A stretch of DNA of 64,000 nucleotides from contig MU839176.1 of NCBI GenBank assembly GCA_030685235.1, positions 62,001 to 126,000 on the forward strand, read 5' to 3'. The DNA comes from Copromyces sp. CBS 386.78. Its lineage: Eukaryota; Ascomycota; Sordariomycetes; Sordariales; Sordariaceae. Below the pieces are notes generated by a model. That model searched no databases. It saw nothing but the letters and a program-made list of their open reading frames with translations, and had not been told where the DNA came from. Below are positions 34,551-47,290 of the stretch, piece after piece. Within the stretch, counting starts at the first letter, position 1. Every line of letters starts with the position of its first letter. Made by a program: the position numbers and the translations under genes.

Positions 34551-34782
34551 TATTACGGGTAAAGGGCGAAAGGTTGAGTATAAATATAGATATATATAAT
34601 TGTACGAGGAGAGGAAAGGAAGAGAAGTGTAGAGGTGCGTTCGGGAGATGGGCCTTTATGGGATTCGAGTTATAAACTAGTGGGTCTATGGCGGGAGGCC
34701 GCAGCCAATTAACCGAGATAGTGATAGTAGTTTTAGAGAGCTACTGTTACTAGTACATATAATATAGGCTAACCCTGTGATA
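34551..34782 (-). repeat. Gypsy-3 5' LTR (232 bp)
   Basis: Begins TATTACGGGTAAAGGGCG and ends AACCCTGTGATA, followed by TATGA. RIP damage stops about half-way through; the outer part keeps CpA/TpG, marking the edge of the mutated domain. Confidence 0.95.
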
Positions 34783-34794
34783 TATGAAGACTAG

Positions 34795-35008
34795 AGTATT
34801 AAAGTATTAGTAAATATAGAACAAGGTGAATAAAATGACACAGTTTACCTACGCGAGGGAGTGAGAAAGGTCCTGCGAGAAATGGCCTTGATGCTGCCCT
34901 AAAAACCGGTAGTGCCCATTGACTCATTGTGAAGGTCGTCCAACTAAATCGTGTGCCTTGTTAGCGTGAATTCTTTCCTGCCTAGACCGTATAAAATTAT
35001 GAACTTAC
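34795..35008. other. Host DNA, probable 3' part of the minus-strand gene
   Basis: Normal composition. It holds the intron or 3' region after the donor at 35008 of the gene at 35009-35289. No downstream exon could be assigned with confidence. Confidence 0.4.
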
Positions 35009-35289
35009 CTTTGCTCCTTCTTGGTAGCGGAGATGCCACCGCCGAGCCGTCGCCTCCTTAATGGCACTAGTTATGCCGAAGCTGCCAACACTCGACAGTA
35101 CAAGACAAACATTCAAGGGCGTAAACTTCTTCCAGTTGTCAACTGGATGGTTGACCGCCGCCTTCCAAACGCCGAGACATGATGCCAAACCTAGAGCCAG
35201 GAACAAATTGTTAGATTAGATAGTAGTGATTTTATTTGAATTGCGAACTCACAAGCGAACTGAAACAAAGTCGCCCAAACCAGCGACAC
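35009..35289 (-). pseudogene. Fragment of a spliced host gene, possible membrane protein, cut off by the hAT insertion
   Basis: Minus strand. Exon 35190-35009 is bounded by an acceptor (CTCTAG) and a perfect donor (AAAG|GTAAGT). An upstream exon (about 35289-35253) ends at a good donor (CGCTT|GTGAGT), giving a 62-bp intron. The joined frame reads VSLVWATLFQFACLASCLGV, then a loop with NHPVDNWKKFTPLN, then VCLVLSSVGSFGITSAI and a basic tail ARRWHLRYQEGAK; two hydrophobic segments suggest a membrane protein. No family was recognised. Further 5' exons would have to cross the hAT element starting at 35627, so the gene is probably broken. Confidence 0.42.
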
Positions 35290-35618
35290 CTAGGGAAGTC
35301 CCGGAAATTCCAGCTCCGAGACATGATGCTTGGCAGAAGGACGACAACGCGGCAAAAGTCGGGACGGAAGTAAGGAGGGAGACAAAGGCGACGAGAGGCG
35401 GGACGAGAGGGGGGTAGGATGAAGGCGAGAGGAGAATGGGGACGACAAAAGCACGGTGCGAGCCGGCGAACAGACGAAAGACAATAGGCGGCGCGAGCCG
35501 AGGCAGAACGAACAACGGGAGAGAAGGAAGCGAGGGTAGCAAAAACAAGCGACGGGGGGGTCTGAATGCATTGGGCTCTCGTAGTTGAAGAGAAGAAGGG
35601 AAAAAAAACTTGGGGGGA
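35290..35618 (-). promoter_or_regulatory. Pyrimidine-rich 5' region of the minus-strand gene
   Basis: On the minus strand this is strongly C/T-rich (TTCTCTTC and CCTCTCGTC-type runs), typical of fungal 5' untranslated or promoter DNA. The several long overlapping frames here follow from this composition and are not convincing genes. GCATCATGTCTCGG occurs twice (about 35313-35326 and 35173-35186 on the minus strand). Confidence 0.4.
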
Positions 35619-35879
35619 GGATGGGGCAGTGATTAAAACAATCTGAGGCAATCAGACTTTTCCAGCGATTTGCCTCAGATTGTTTGAAATCGATCAATTT
35701 ACCTCATTTTATTATTGAAATCATTTGCCTCATATAAGAAGTAAATCCGGATATTAATTATTCTGGTTCCGGTATATTAGTAAATATATACTTTTATTAG
35801 CCGTATCGTTACTAAAATACAATAAAAACAACCGGAAAAATATATATAACAATATAAAGAAAAACTAGAGCCTAATAAA

Positions 35880-37927
35880 GCCATCGTTACACCTCTATTT
35901 CTATCCCTAACACAATATCGAGGCGGTTTTAGATCTTTAAGTATAATAATTTATTAATCGTATTTTAATAGAGACGGTATTTTTGTAGCGAGAATATTAA
36001 CCTAGCCAAGCTAAATACCCTCTCGTATTCGTTAAATATCGAAGGGATAAATAAATAGTTAAATATTATCCTTGCTAAATAGGGATATTTCTCCTTATTT
36101 TGCCTCTACTATTCTAGGGGGTTAGCAACCTATAATAGCTTCTTTTTAAGGTGAATATTAAATTCGTCTTCGAAGGTAGGTAGGGATATTGGTGCAATAT
36201 TATAGAACTTATTAGGAGTTAACTAATTATAGGGGTTAGACGGTTGGTTGAGGGAGCGGTTTAGGGTTGACAGTAGGATATATATATTATTGAAGAGACG
36301 AGAATCCTTATAGTTTCGTTATACCTTATAATTTTTCGCTTAGTACTATTTATAATAAATAGTTTTTAATTAGCGGATAATATTATTAGCTTTATAGCGA
36401 ACTAGTTTTATATCTAAATATTTTTTCTTTTGCTTGGGATAGAATATATTAGTAATCTAGTACGAATTCGATTTACTTATAACTATTACGTATTTTTCGA
36501 GTTTAGCGATCGTATAATCGATATTATCCCAGATAAATTGGTAATTAAAAGTAAATAATTTAAGTAGGGAAGGAAATTAATTAGGGAAATTACTAACTTA
36601 ATTATTATTAATTTAATTATTATTAGCAGTCTAATTATTATTATTAATAATTTAATTATTGCAATATAAGCGAGTTTAATTACTAGAAGGAGGAAGTTAA
36701 TTATTATAGCGAACTGGAGTATTAGTAAGAGGAGAGGAGACTACTAGTTGATAGAGATTACGTCGTTGGGGATTGAGGGTAAGTATATTAAGTTCGAAAT
36801 TATTTAACCAATATAATTAGTTAATAGTATAGCGGGGTTGAATTTAAATTTGGGCATTATTATTAATTTCGCGTAAGGGACTATTATAATTTACGTTATT
36901 ATTACTATTCTTCCCCTTATTTTTATCGTTATTATCCTCCTCTTTATTTTCGTTTAAAACGTTATAGTGCATAGTCGAATTTAATATAATCCTTTTATTA
37001 TAGAAAGTCCGTTACGTTTTAAAATCGTTTAAAATACGATAGAAGGTTAAGAATACTATAGGGAAGTACGGTTTTCGTTATTCGAAGATTTTAGTTATAA
37101 TTTTAAAAGGATAGAGGATATTAAGTATAGCATTGAATATATCTTAATTTTTAAAAGAGAGGATATTATTAGCGGGGATACGTTTAGCGGGGTCGTATTA
37201 ACGAAAGTTTTAGGTATAGAAGTAATTGATTATATTTTTTAGTTTGAATGCCTTTTCGATTATAAAGAATATAGCATTTGAGTAAATATTATTATTAATA
37301 AGAAGATTAGTAGTTTTGAAATTAAAATTAACGAATATTTTATTTAAATCTTCCCTTTCTTAAATAATTAACTTTCCCTTTATACAATTAGCGAATTTTT
37401 CCCTATATTAGGGAAAATAGCGTACGAAAGTGATAATATTACGAAACTTATTAATAGGACCCTACTTTCGCTATTCCTTTATTAATCCCTCTTCTTTATT
37501 ACTAATTAAATTAATCGCGGTTTGTAATAAACGAAAATCTCTTTTAAAAAAACGCTTTAGCGGCGAAGTTAAGGATATAGCCGAAATAATAAATACGAAG
37601 GGGCGATCCTTTAGCTTATTAATTGTAAAGCTGTCGGTTTGGAAGCTAATATTACTCTTAAATAAGTAATTAATAATATAATAAATATAAATATTATCTA
37701 AATCGATATTGTCGCTTTAATAGTATTTAAATTAATTTATTTCGTATAGTTTATACTCCTTTAGAAGTTCGATTATTAATGCGCCGACGTTAATACTACC
37801 GTACCCCCCCTTTACATACTTAATATTTAGATAATAATTTTATAAGTACTTATCTTTATTAAAATAATAAATATAAATTCCTAATAAAGTATAGGTATTA
37901 TTAGAAGTTTAGAGATCGAAGGAAATA
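35880..37927 (-). pseudogene. hAT-1 transposase, C-terminal part with hATC dimerisation domain
   Basis: Minus strand. The dimerisation domain is clear near 36110-35920: KYPYLARIIFNYLFIPS, then NEYERVFSLARLI, matching the family pattern YP.LA...LSIP..S...ERVFS. Upstream coding is RIP-damaged. The plus-strand frame 37430-37669 is a shadow of this region. The 5' part of the gene lies beyond Gypsy-5 at 48992-49990. Confidence 0.8.
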
Positions 37928-37932
37928 TACTT

Positions 37933-38126
37933 TAATGCGTAGCTTCCCTCATAGAAGGACCCCCCTGCCTACTACGCTTAACGCAGGGTAAACATACATT
38001 ATATACATATATATATAAAGCCGTACATATTAACGCACTAATTCTAAATCTCTCCTAAAATTCATAATAATATTATAATTACATTAACGCGCTACGCTAA
38101 TCTTATTACACGGTTTCTATACATTA
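37933..38126 (+). repeat. Gypsy-5 5' LTR (194 bp)
   Basis: Begins TAATGCGTAGCTTCCC and ends CTATACATTA. More RIP-damaged than the right copy. Confidence 0.94.
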
Positions 38127-38199
38127 ATAATAATTATAACTTCGTTTAAATAAAAATCTTTTTAAAATTTATAATCGTATACTAAAAACGCTAACGACT

Positions 38200-41100
38200 C
38201 GTTATTATATCAATCATTATAAGTTAGCGGAATTTCGGACAATTTAAACATCATCTAATTAAAACAATATATTCCTACGTTAACCCCTATTAATTACGTA
38301 ATTATACTTCTATTAAAACGAATTATCTTTATCGCCGTTAAAATCGCATCAAACGCATTCTACCGGCTTAGGGCACCTTCGTAACCTACCTATTAATTAA
38401 AATACTATAAATAATTAACTCTCGTTAATAAAAAGTATTATAATTTCCTTTTTAATTAAAAAACAACCGCCCTCCTTCTTACTTATCCCTAACCAACTTA
38501 CTTAAAATAATATATACGTTTTTCTTATAATTAAGCGAATCCCCGTTATTTTATTCCTTCGTTTCTCTCCTTCGATAACTTTTAATATTTTTTAGCTACG
38601 ACCAAGTATTTATACTAATAATACCCTATATATTAAATTAATATATTCTTATTCATCGCTTTTCTTAATTTAAAAATTACTGCTTTAACGAATTTATTAT
38701 ACTTAATCTATCGTTTAATTCTTTTTTTAAAATCTATAATAATCTCCTTACTAGGCTTTTTAATTACGAAAAAACCTGCCTTAATATAGCCGCTAAATTT
38801 ATAAATTAAAAAATAGTTTATTAGTTTAACCCTATTTAATTATATAATATAAGTAAATTAGTAAAAGCCCTTAAAGACGTCGAAGTTTATATATACGTTC
38901 GTAGTTAATTCCCCACTCCTATTTATTAAATCGAATAATTACATTAATTAATCAACCGAAAAATTAATATTCCTAATGTACTTAATTCGCTATTAATATT
39001 ATATATTAATAAATTACCTACTATTACTAATTTCCTTTAATAGATCCCCCGAAATATAAGACTTATTACCTACTAAATCTTTCATTAATTCTCTATCTCC
39101 TTAAAGCTATTTTAAACTTTTAAATTCCTCCTAAGCGCTTTTTTAACTAAATTTAATATACTTTCCCTTATATAAAGGATTCCTACTATATAATTATACC
39201 TCCTTACTAAATTAATAAATTTAAAGTAATAGTAATAAACCCCGAAGAAGAACCGTAACATATAACCTTTATTAAAATTCTTCGATATTTATATACTTAA
39301 TTAATAATAAGTAGAATAATTTAAATAAGCCTTCTACGTACTTTAAATATTCTAATCTATTAAATTATTCAACCTTATTAATAATATATTAAATTAATAA
39401 CCATTCCAATTCATTAACATTCCCGGCACTAAAGAACTATTATCCTTACTTCTTCCCCAAACCTTTAAAAATATTAATTAATTAAATATTACCCAATTAA
39501 ATAATAATATTCAATCCTCCTTTAATATAAATTGCTACGGATAATTATAAAACTTTAATACCTTTATTATAAAAATAGAGGGCTTTACTATTAATTTTAT
39601 AATTAATATATTAAAATTAATAAAGAACTTTACTAACGCTAATAATTCCGTTTCAACTTTTAAAATAGTTTAAATTAGATACTTTAACCCTAAAATCAAA
39701 ATATAAGGTAATCATATATTAATTATAATAAATAATAACGTCTACTATAATAATATTACTATATTCTAGGACTCTATTATTATAAATATAAATAACGAAA
39801 GTAAATAAGACTATATTAGAAAAAACTTCTACCAACACCTTCGAAATATAGTCTAATAATAATATACCGCCCAAATTTCCAACTAGGAGCGCCTCGAACT
39901 TCGTTAATTATTCGATAATTAGAAAGCCGCTCTATTCGAATCGTTTAATATAAATTCGATAGAAGCGGCTAATAAATTTGCGATTTATACATATTCTAAA
40001 AACGACTACTTTAACGGCAAATTATTCAAAGTATACGCAATAATTCGTATATAGTTCGTAAAAGTATTCGGTATTATAGCGGATATATAATTTAAAATTT
40101 AAATTTTCGTTAATCTTTATCCCGGGTTATAATAGATTTGCCTTCAACCTTCTAATACTAAGAAATTATACGAATAAATTAATACTGTTAAATTAATAGT
40201 TAAAATATATATTAACCTATTAAACTATAAGCCGTATATAATATTTTATATATTGCCTACAATAAATACTAACGCTAGTTTTAAGACTATTAAAATTAAT
40301 TATATATTTATTAATAATGTAGATAACGCCGCCGACGCTTTTGTTAATTATAATTCGTATAAACCTAAATATAAAAATAGAAATAAAGGAAAGTAAGTAG
40401 GTAGAAATAAATTAAATAGAGGTAGTAATAGGAACGTTAGAAGTAGTAATAGGAACGTTAAAAGTAGTAATAAGAACGTTAAAAGTAGTTATAAGAATAT
40501 TAGAAGAGGTAATAAGGATAATAGAGGTAGTAAAAATAATTAAAATAGATAGGAGAAGTAAGGGTATTAGTATAGAAGAATAATATAGAAATTAGTAAAG
40601 CCGTTAAAGTATTATATTAGACCGTTTAAAAGGATATTTAAAAAATAGGTAAAGCTACGTAAGGATAAAGAATGAAGATATATAAAAAAAGAACTTATTA
40701 ACGAGGATAATAGTAATAGAAAAGAAGTAGAAGATTATTTAAAGGGATATAATTATATTTTTAAAAGAAAAGTTTCTAATAAAGAAAAGGAATTAATTTA
40801 TAATTAAGAAGAGGAGGATAATATTATTATATTTATTTATTCGTCTGCCCCCGTTAAAGGTAACCTTTGTTATATTTATTAGAAGTATAACTTCGGTTTT
40901 AAAAGCCGAAAGGCTTTAATAATATATATATTATTAAATATTTATAATTTAAAAAGAAAGAAAAAACCACTCTTAATGTTAAAATTAAAATTTAACGAAA
41001 TAGAATTATTAGAGAAATCTTAATCAGCTAAATTTAAAATAAGAGACGTTATAAAGGTAAAATTAATATTTCTATTAAATAATAAATATATTAAATAGAA

Positions 41101-41744
41101 TTTGTACTATAAAATTAAAATTAAAATCGGCACCGAAACCGATACAATATATATTAATTTTAATTATTCGATAATAATAATCGATAAATACTTTCTTAAA
41201 AAATATTAACTAAATATAAAAATCGTTAAAACGTTACTTCGTTTAATAAATAAAATTAATAAAAGTAAAATAATTATTAACGAATAAATTACTATTACTT
41301 TCCAAATCCTAAATATTATTAATAATATTAAAATATTAAATTAATTTTTTATTATAATATAATTAACCTTAGGGCTTAGCCTAAATATATTATTTAATAT
41401 TAAATTCTTTAACCCTAATTAGGCTATTATTAATTATCTACGTTAAAATATTACCCTTAAATCTTATAAGGATTTCGTTATTTTATTCGAATATATATTA
41501 AAATTAATATTAACCCGGCGCTACGTAATTATATTAACTAAAACTATTATCCTACTATATTCTACTATATAAGTCCTAATTAATTATAAAAACCTTTTTA
41601 AAATTAATATTAATAAATCCCCCTACGAATATATATTTTACAGAATCGTTAATAAAGTTATTAACTAATTAATATACTTAAAATCTATTAGAATTATTAC
41701 TATTTCAAATATAACGGATATTTATAAAACTATCGGCTATAAGA
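38200..41744 (+). pseudogene. Gypsy-5 gag and protease (RIP-inactivated)
   Basis: Plus strand, gag by position. An internal tandem repeat at about 40420-40535 encodes repeated Ser-Asn-Lys/Arg-Asn-Val units, like the low-complexity stretch before a gag zinc knuckle; a knuckle-like segment (CYIYxKYNF) follows near 40870. A protease-like segment occupies about 41110-41744. The frame is cut by the insertion at 41745 and resumes in phase at 43096. Confidence 0.6.
40420..40535 (+). repeat. Coding tandem repeat in Gypsy-5 gag
   Basis: About four to five degenerate copies of a 24-base unit of the form AGTAGTAATAGGAACGTTA. Unit length is a multiple of three, so it keeps frame. Confidence 0.75.
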
Positions 41745-43081
41745 GGGCTGTCAACCATCATCGGGGAACCAGCACTGGCACCTCCTCCGCCAAAGCCGAA
41801 AACGGGAGCGGTAGGACGATCGGCTAAGAATATCTCGCAATATCCCTTGTACTAATAATCCTCGACCTTTATATTCCGGTAGCGGGGAAGGATATTAGGG
41901 TCGTACGGGAGGCCGTCCGCGGTTAAGCGTTCGCGTATATCCTTAAGGAAGTCGATATAAGCGTTGTAGAAACGACGTATTAGGGGACCGATATTATTTT
42001 AAGAGCGGGATAAAGTAATAACCGTAATTTAAATAGTATTACGCTTATTGCAATAATTTAACGGAGTATTTAATATATATTTTATATTAGTAAGAGGATA
42101 AATAGCGTTCTATTTACTAATATTTCGAAGAACGTTAGAAAAAAAAACGAAAAGAAAACCGCGGGAGGAAACTTATTCTTAGTATTAATATAATAAATAT
42201 ATTTCGCGAAGAGTATACGGACTATAATTATATTAAAGGACGGAATATTATAAATATAGTCGGTAAATTTTAAGCTATAATAAAAGTAAAAAATATAACG
42301 GATAATATTAATTAATGTAATTAGTAAGGAAAAGGGGAGGTAAATATAAGGATAAAAAGGATTTACCGGCCGGGAAGAAAATTAAAAATAGGGTTAGTAA
42401 ATAATATTCGGATAAAGGTTTAGAATTCGGGCGCTAGGGAAGAAGGGGGTATAAGGGAGTAAACGAATTTAAGGGATAGGGAATTTATTATACGGACGAA
42501 GTCGACGCTACGTTTAATAGTATTATAATTAATATAAATTGTAAGGCCTAAAGGGGTAAATATATAGCCGAAAAGACGGTTAGGAATATAATTAGTAAAA
42601 GAGGACGCTATTTTAAAAATTAATTAAATAGGGAAGAAGGGAAAATTTAAAAAATAGTAGCGGGGAAGAATTCTTATATAAAAGGAAAAGAGGGGCCTTT
42701 ACGCTTATATAAATTTTAATAGAATTATAGGAGTTTGGGGGATAATAACGAGGCGGGAGTAAGGGTAAACGATAAGGAAGGGACGATTATTATAAGTAGT
42801 TTAGGAGGAAGGAATGGCGTACGAGAGCGGTATTTCGATTATTTTAATATTAAATTAAAGGCGGTAGAAAGGAAGTAGCTTATTTATTAAGGCGGTAGGT
42901 GAGTACCGCTATAGATAGAATCGAAATAGAGTAGGCGCGATTTATTCGCGACCGAAAGGAGCTAGCGGTTTTTATCCGATAGCGCTTATTGCCGTACGGT
43001 TTCCTCTAGAGAACTAGGAGAAGTACCCTATGCCAATAAGGCGCTATAGATAAGTAGCATAGGGAATAAGACTATTATTAT
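41745..43081. mobile_element. 1.34-kb insertion in Gypsy-5 with 14-bp flanking duplication
   Basis: Flanked by TATCGGCTATAAGA at 41731-41744 and 43082-43095. No inverted terminal repeats. The right end is a short (ATT)n tract. The left end is GC-rich and hardly RIP-affected, and on the minus strand reads like a protein C-terminus (RRFYNAYIDFLKDIRERL, then ADRPTAPVFGFGGGGA, then SPMMVDSP) with one RIP-type stop. A 14-bp duplication is typical of target-primed retroposition, so it may be a truncated LINE or a retroposed gene fragment. Identity unknown. Confidence 0.6.
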
Positions 43082-43095
43082 TATCGGCTATAAGA

Positions 43096-46000
43096 AGAAG
43101 GTCGGTATTATCGAGGATTTTAAAGATAATAATTATTCTTTCGCTAATTAAGAAAAAGCCGTATTAATCAACTTAGTAACTAATATTACTACAGCCGAAT
43201 CCTTTATCTTTAATAAAATTGTAAATAAATTAATATAAACCGACGAAAATAATATTTATAAAATATTTAATAAAATATTTAAAATAAATAACCTTAAAAT
43301 TAAAAACCTTACCCTTAAACCTGAAAAAAAGGAAAAGAGGCGCGCTAAATTAATAATAAAGTTTAATACTTTAAATATATTTCGCAACCCTTCTAAACCG
43401 AAATTTCCTACAATTAAAATTAGTAAGAAAGTAAAGCCCGCTAAACCTGAATTAATACCCTATATTAAAAAAGATTTCCCTATTTTTAGTAACGTTATTA
43501 ATAGTAATTTTAAAAGTACTATTAACTTTATTTAATTATATAATCTACTTAGAAAGCCCCCTCTTAAAGTATTAGAAGGTTATAAGGAATTAGGGATAGG
43601 AAAGTTAGAAGGAATCCTTATTATATAGACTAAGGATAGCGTTTATATTACTAATATTAATTATAAATTAATTAGACAATTGAAGAAAGTTATTAACGAT
43701 TTCAAATATTAGGGCGGCGAAAATATAATTAAAATAAATAAAGACGAATATTTATATATTAATTTAGTAGAAGGGTAGTAAAATAAAAAAATAAGAGTGA
43801 AATCTTATAAATTAGGTTTAGAAGAATAGAAAATAATTAATACTACCTTCGGCAAATTTCGTAAATAGGGTAAATTACTATTTATAAAATATTTTACTCC
43901 GTTTAATTGCTTAATCTTTATAATTTAAAAAATTGTTAATAGAATTAAAAAAGGTAGGGTAATAATTAACTTTAAGGCCTTTAACCGTATAATTATCCCG
44001 GACGCCTACTTATTACTAAATTAGGAAAAGATTATTAACGTATTTATTAGCTATATATTTTTTACCGTTTTGAATATATCGGCTTTCTTTTATTAATTAC
44101 CCGTTTAATTCCAGTATTAGAATTATATAGTATTAATTACCTATCGAAGTTTTAAAGTTAATCTGATTATATTAATAGGCTTTAAAAACTCGCCCTCTTA
44201 TATTTAACAATTTATAAACAAACGTTTAACTAAATATAAGTATTTTTACCGCGCTTATATTAATAATATAATCATTTTTAGCAAGACGGCGGAAGAATAT
44301 ATTAAGTATATTCACAAAGTATTAATAGTTTTTCAAACTATTAACTTTAAAATTAACTTTTAAAAATCCTTTTTCAGATTCCCTTTAATTAAGTTATTAG
44401 GATTTTATATTAATAATTTTAATTTATTTATAATAGCCAATAAAATAGAAACCTTAGCCAAATTTAAAATACCCTCTACCCTTAACAATCTAAAAATATA
44501 TTTAAACTTAATAAAATTCCTAAAACAATTTATCCCCTTTTATAAGTAAAAAGCGGAACTTTTAAAAGAAAAGAAAACAATAATATTAAAAGTTAGCCAC
44601 TAAAATAGCGCCCTACCTATAAGTAAATTAAAAGCGGTTAGAAAAAACTATATTTCTAAGGTTAAATTTACCTTAATTAAACGAGAAAAGGAGGCTTTTC
44701 ACATCCTCTAAAATTATTTAACAAAGACCGTTTACTTCGTATATTAGAACTTAAATTATATACCCTTCGTTAAAATTAATATATTAAAACGGGGCATCGG
44801 CGTTATAGCCTTTTATATTAAAGGCGTTAATATAAATTAAAATAAAAGAAATATCCCTATTAATAAAGTCTAATTAATTTTATATATTAACTATAAATTA
44901 ACGAAAATAGAATAGAAATACTAGCCGACCGAAATAGAAGTCGTAAATTTAATATAAACGGTTAGAAAATTTAAAATATAATTTTAATCCTTAAAATATA
45001 CTATAATTATATTTACAAACTATAAAGCAATACCGAATATCGTCAAACAAACCTCCTTTAAAATTATTAACGTTATAAAATTCAACCTTCGTTTAATACT
45101 AACATCAACTATATTAATACAATTTAAATTAAATATTCGGCATATCATTAGTAATATAAACTTTATACCCGACGCTTTATCCCGCCTTTTAATAATCAAT
45201 AACGATTCGGAAAATAAAAATTTATTAAAGGCCGAATTTAATAATATTTAAAAAAAGGGTTTTACAATTACTATTATTAAAATAGAACTAAATTTTAGGT
45301 AGAAAATTATTAACAACTATAAAACTAACTCCAAGTATATTAAGATTATCAACTTTATTAATAAAAAGAAAGCCCTCTATTAAATAAATCCAACTAAACC
45401 GCCTATAATTAAAGGAATACCTTTCGACGTATAAAACAATTTATTATTCTACCATACTATAAAATATTAATAGCGGCTATACGTACTAAACGCCTACGTC
45501 AAAAATATATTATATATAATTTACGATTTAAAATACTATTTTAATATTAATAAAATAATTAAGGACTTAGCTTCCTACTCGTTTTCTAAAATAACGAAGA
45601 AAGTTAAAAACTATATTTAATATTACCTTAAATACTTTAAAAATATTATTTTAAAGAAGAAACTCTTTAACGAACTTAATCCTATTAACGTACCGCCTAT
45701 TCTAAACTACACTATTATAATCGACTTCGTAATCGCACTACTTATATATTTCTAAAATAGAATTTTTAAAGTCTTAAAGGGTAGCTTTAATATAATTATA
45801 ACAATCAATAGCAAATACAATAAACGTATTCTTTATATTCTAAAATAAATAATATAAATAATAAAATAATAAAGTACAACGCTAACTACCTACCTTCTAT
45901 TATACAATTAAAATTTACCTTCCATTATTATTTCTAATAAAAACCCCAAATTCATATCTAATTTCTAATAAAGAATATTCAAAATAATAAATATTAAACT

Positions 46001-46850
46001 TTTAATATCTACCGCCTACTACGCTTAAATAAATAATTTATTAAAAAAAAAGAATTAAATAATCGAAATTACCATTAAATTCTATATCGTAATTAATAAA
46101 ATACTTTAATTAAATATCCTCCCAATATTATAATTTAACTTCAATATAATATATACTAACGTTATTAATAAATCCCTAATTGAATTATTAATAGGATTTA
46201 AACCCTACACTCTATTAAATATAATATTTAACTTCAAAGATAAATTTAATATTAAAATAGTCCGTATACTAAACTATCTTAAAATAAAAATAACTATCAC
46301 TTACGTAATAACCGTAACTAAAATAAAATACAATAAAAAAATAATACTAACTAAATTCAAGGTTAGAAATTAAATATATTTAAAATTATATTATAGCTAC
46401 TATTTACTAGGAAAGCCCCCAAAGAAGTAATTTCAATAGAGAATAAGACTTTTTAAAATTATTAATATTAAAGGACTATTAGCGGTCGAACTTAATTTTC
46501 TAACCAATTAAAAAAATTACTATATTATATTAATTATATAATTAATACCTATTCCTATTAAAAAAAATCCTTTTAACTATCGTCTTTAAAACCTAAATAA
46601 AATTGTTAAAGAAGATATAAATAATAATAAATAATATAAAATTAATAAAATTCTTAATTAGCGTATAAACTTTAAATATAATTGCCTAATCCTTAAATAC
46701 CTCGTTAAATAGAAAGAATACTAGAATTAATAAAATTTATATATATTACGTCCTACCCTTTTATAAAATATATTAAGCCTATTTTATAAATATAATAATA
46801 TTTATCCTATTAATAAAAAAAAATTTAAATGCAAAAAATTAAAAAAAGGG
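43096..46850 (+). pseudogene. Gypsy-5 RT, RNase H, integrase and chromodomain (RIP-inactivated)
   Basis: Plus strand. RT: KGRVIINFKAFNR near 43950, the catalytic box read as YINNIIIFSKTAEEYI near 44255-44300 (Asp to Asn by RIP), and the thumb KSFFRFPLIKLLGFYI near 44365, then LKQFIPFYK. RNase H and integrase follow. Chromodomain near 46660-46740 (LKYLVK followed by KEYQN). Same RT clade as Gypsy-4 by the KSFxGxPxxxLLGF thumb motif. Confidence 0.82.
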
Positions 46851-46899
46851 AGAAAAGCTACTATAGTATAAAAAGAGCCTTTAAAAAAATAAGGAAGGG

Positions 46900-47290
46900 A
46901 GGTTATTAAAATTCCTAAATTTAATATTGAAATAAAATTTCCCTTATATTGCGCTTGAATTAGTATGCTGAATTTTCATCCTATTTCTTTACCCTACCTT
47001 TTTATAAGAATTTACTACTTTACTATATTATTTTACAATTTATATAGCGAAATTTTACTAAATTTTCGCAATTCTCCTCCGCAACTTCGCGCTACTTTCG
47101 AATATTCATAAACTACCCTACTTTCCCTCTATCTATCCTATTCCCTTTCGCTTATATATATTTTCTCTTTCTTTTTCTCTCTCTCTCTCTCTTTCTTTCT
47201 TTCTCCCTCTTATACTTACTATTATTCTTTCCTAAATTTAATTAATATATATAGTAACTACTTATAATATTTAACGAATTTATAATAAAT
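46900..47290 (+). promoter_or_regulatory. Pyrimidine-rich leader before the extra 3' frame of Gypsy-5
   Basis: After the chromodomain comes a purine tract (AAGGAAGGGAGG, about 46892-46903) and then increasingly C/T-rich sequence ending in a (CT)n/(CTTT)n tract at 47160-47207. This is the look of a fungal promoter and 5' leader, suggesting that the following frame had its own transcription start. Inference from composition only. Confidence 0.4.

Larger units (their letters stand above)
19606..34782 (-). mobile_element. Gypsy-3: Ty3/Gypsy element, split by Gypsy-4
   Basis: LTRs of 232 bp at 19606-19837 and 34551-34782 with TATGA target duplications (19601-19605 and 34783-34787). TTACCCCTACTT just inside the left LTR is the complement of a polypurine tract, so the element reads on the minus strand, in agreement with its pol. 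Without Gypsy-4 (8040 bp plus 5-bp duplication) it is about 7.1 kb. Confidence 0.96.
19340..34794 (+). pseudogene. Host C-terminal coding remnant, split by Gypsy-3
   Basis: A plus-strand frame (about 19340-19605) with one RIP-type TAA at 19472-19474 ends GDYHVALVYGEVLGDGEAK, then IKASEEY; the TATGA target site of Gypsy-3 falls inside the last codons. After the element (34783 onward) the same frame gives Glu-Asp and a TAG at 34792-34794, so the protein ended ...EEYED before the insertion. It may be the 3' part of the gene at 6874-7116/19161-19310, but a stop and a gap separate them. Only the two ends are coding; everything between is transposon. Confidence 0.42.

Noticed and set aside
35226..35697. 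Several overlapping frames on both strands rich in Arg, Pro, Leu and Ser
   Set aside because: They follow from a C/T-rich leader and exclude each other; none has a recognisable domain.
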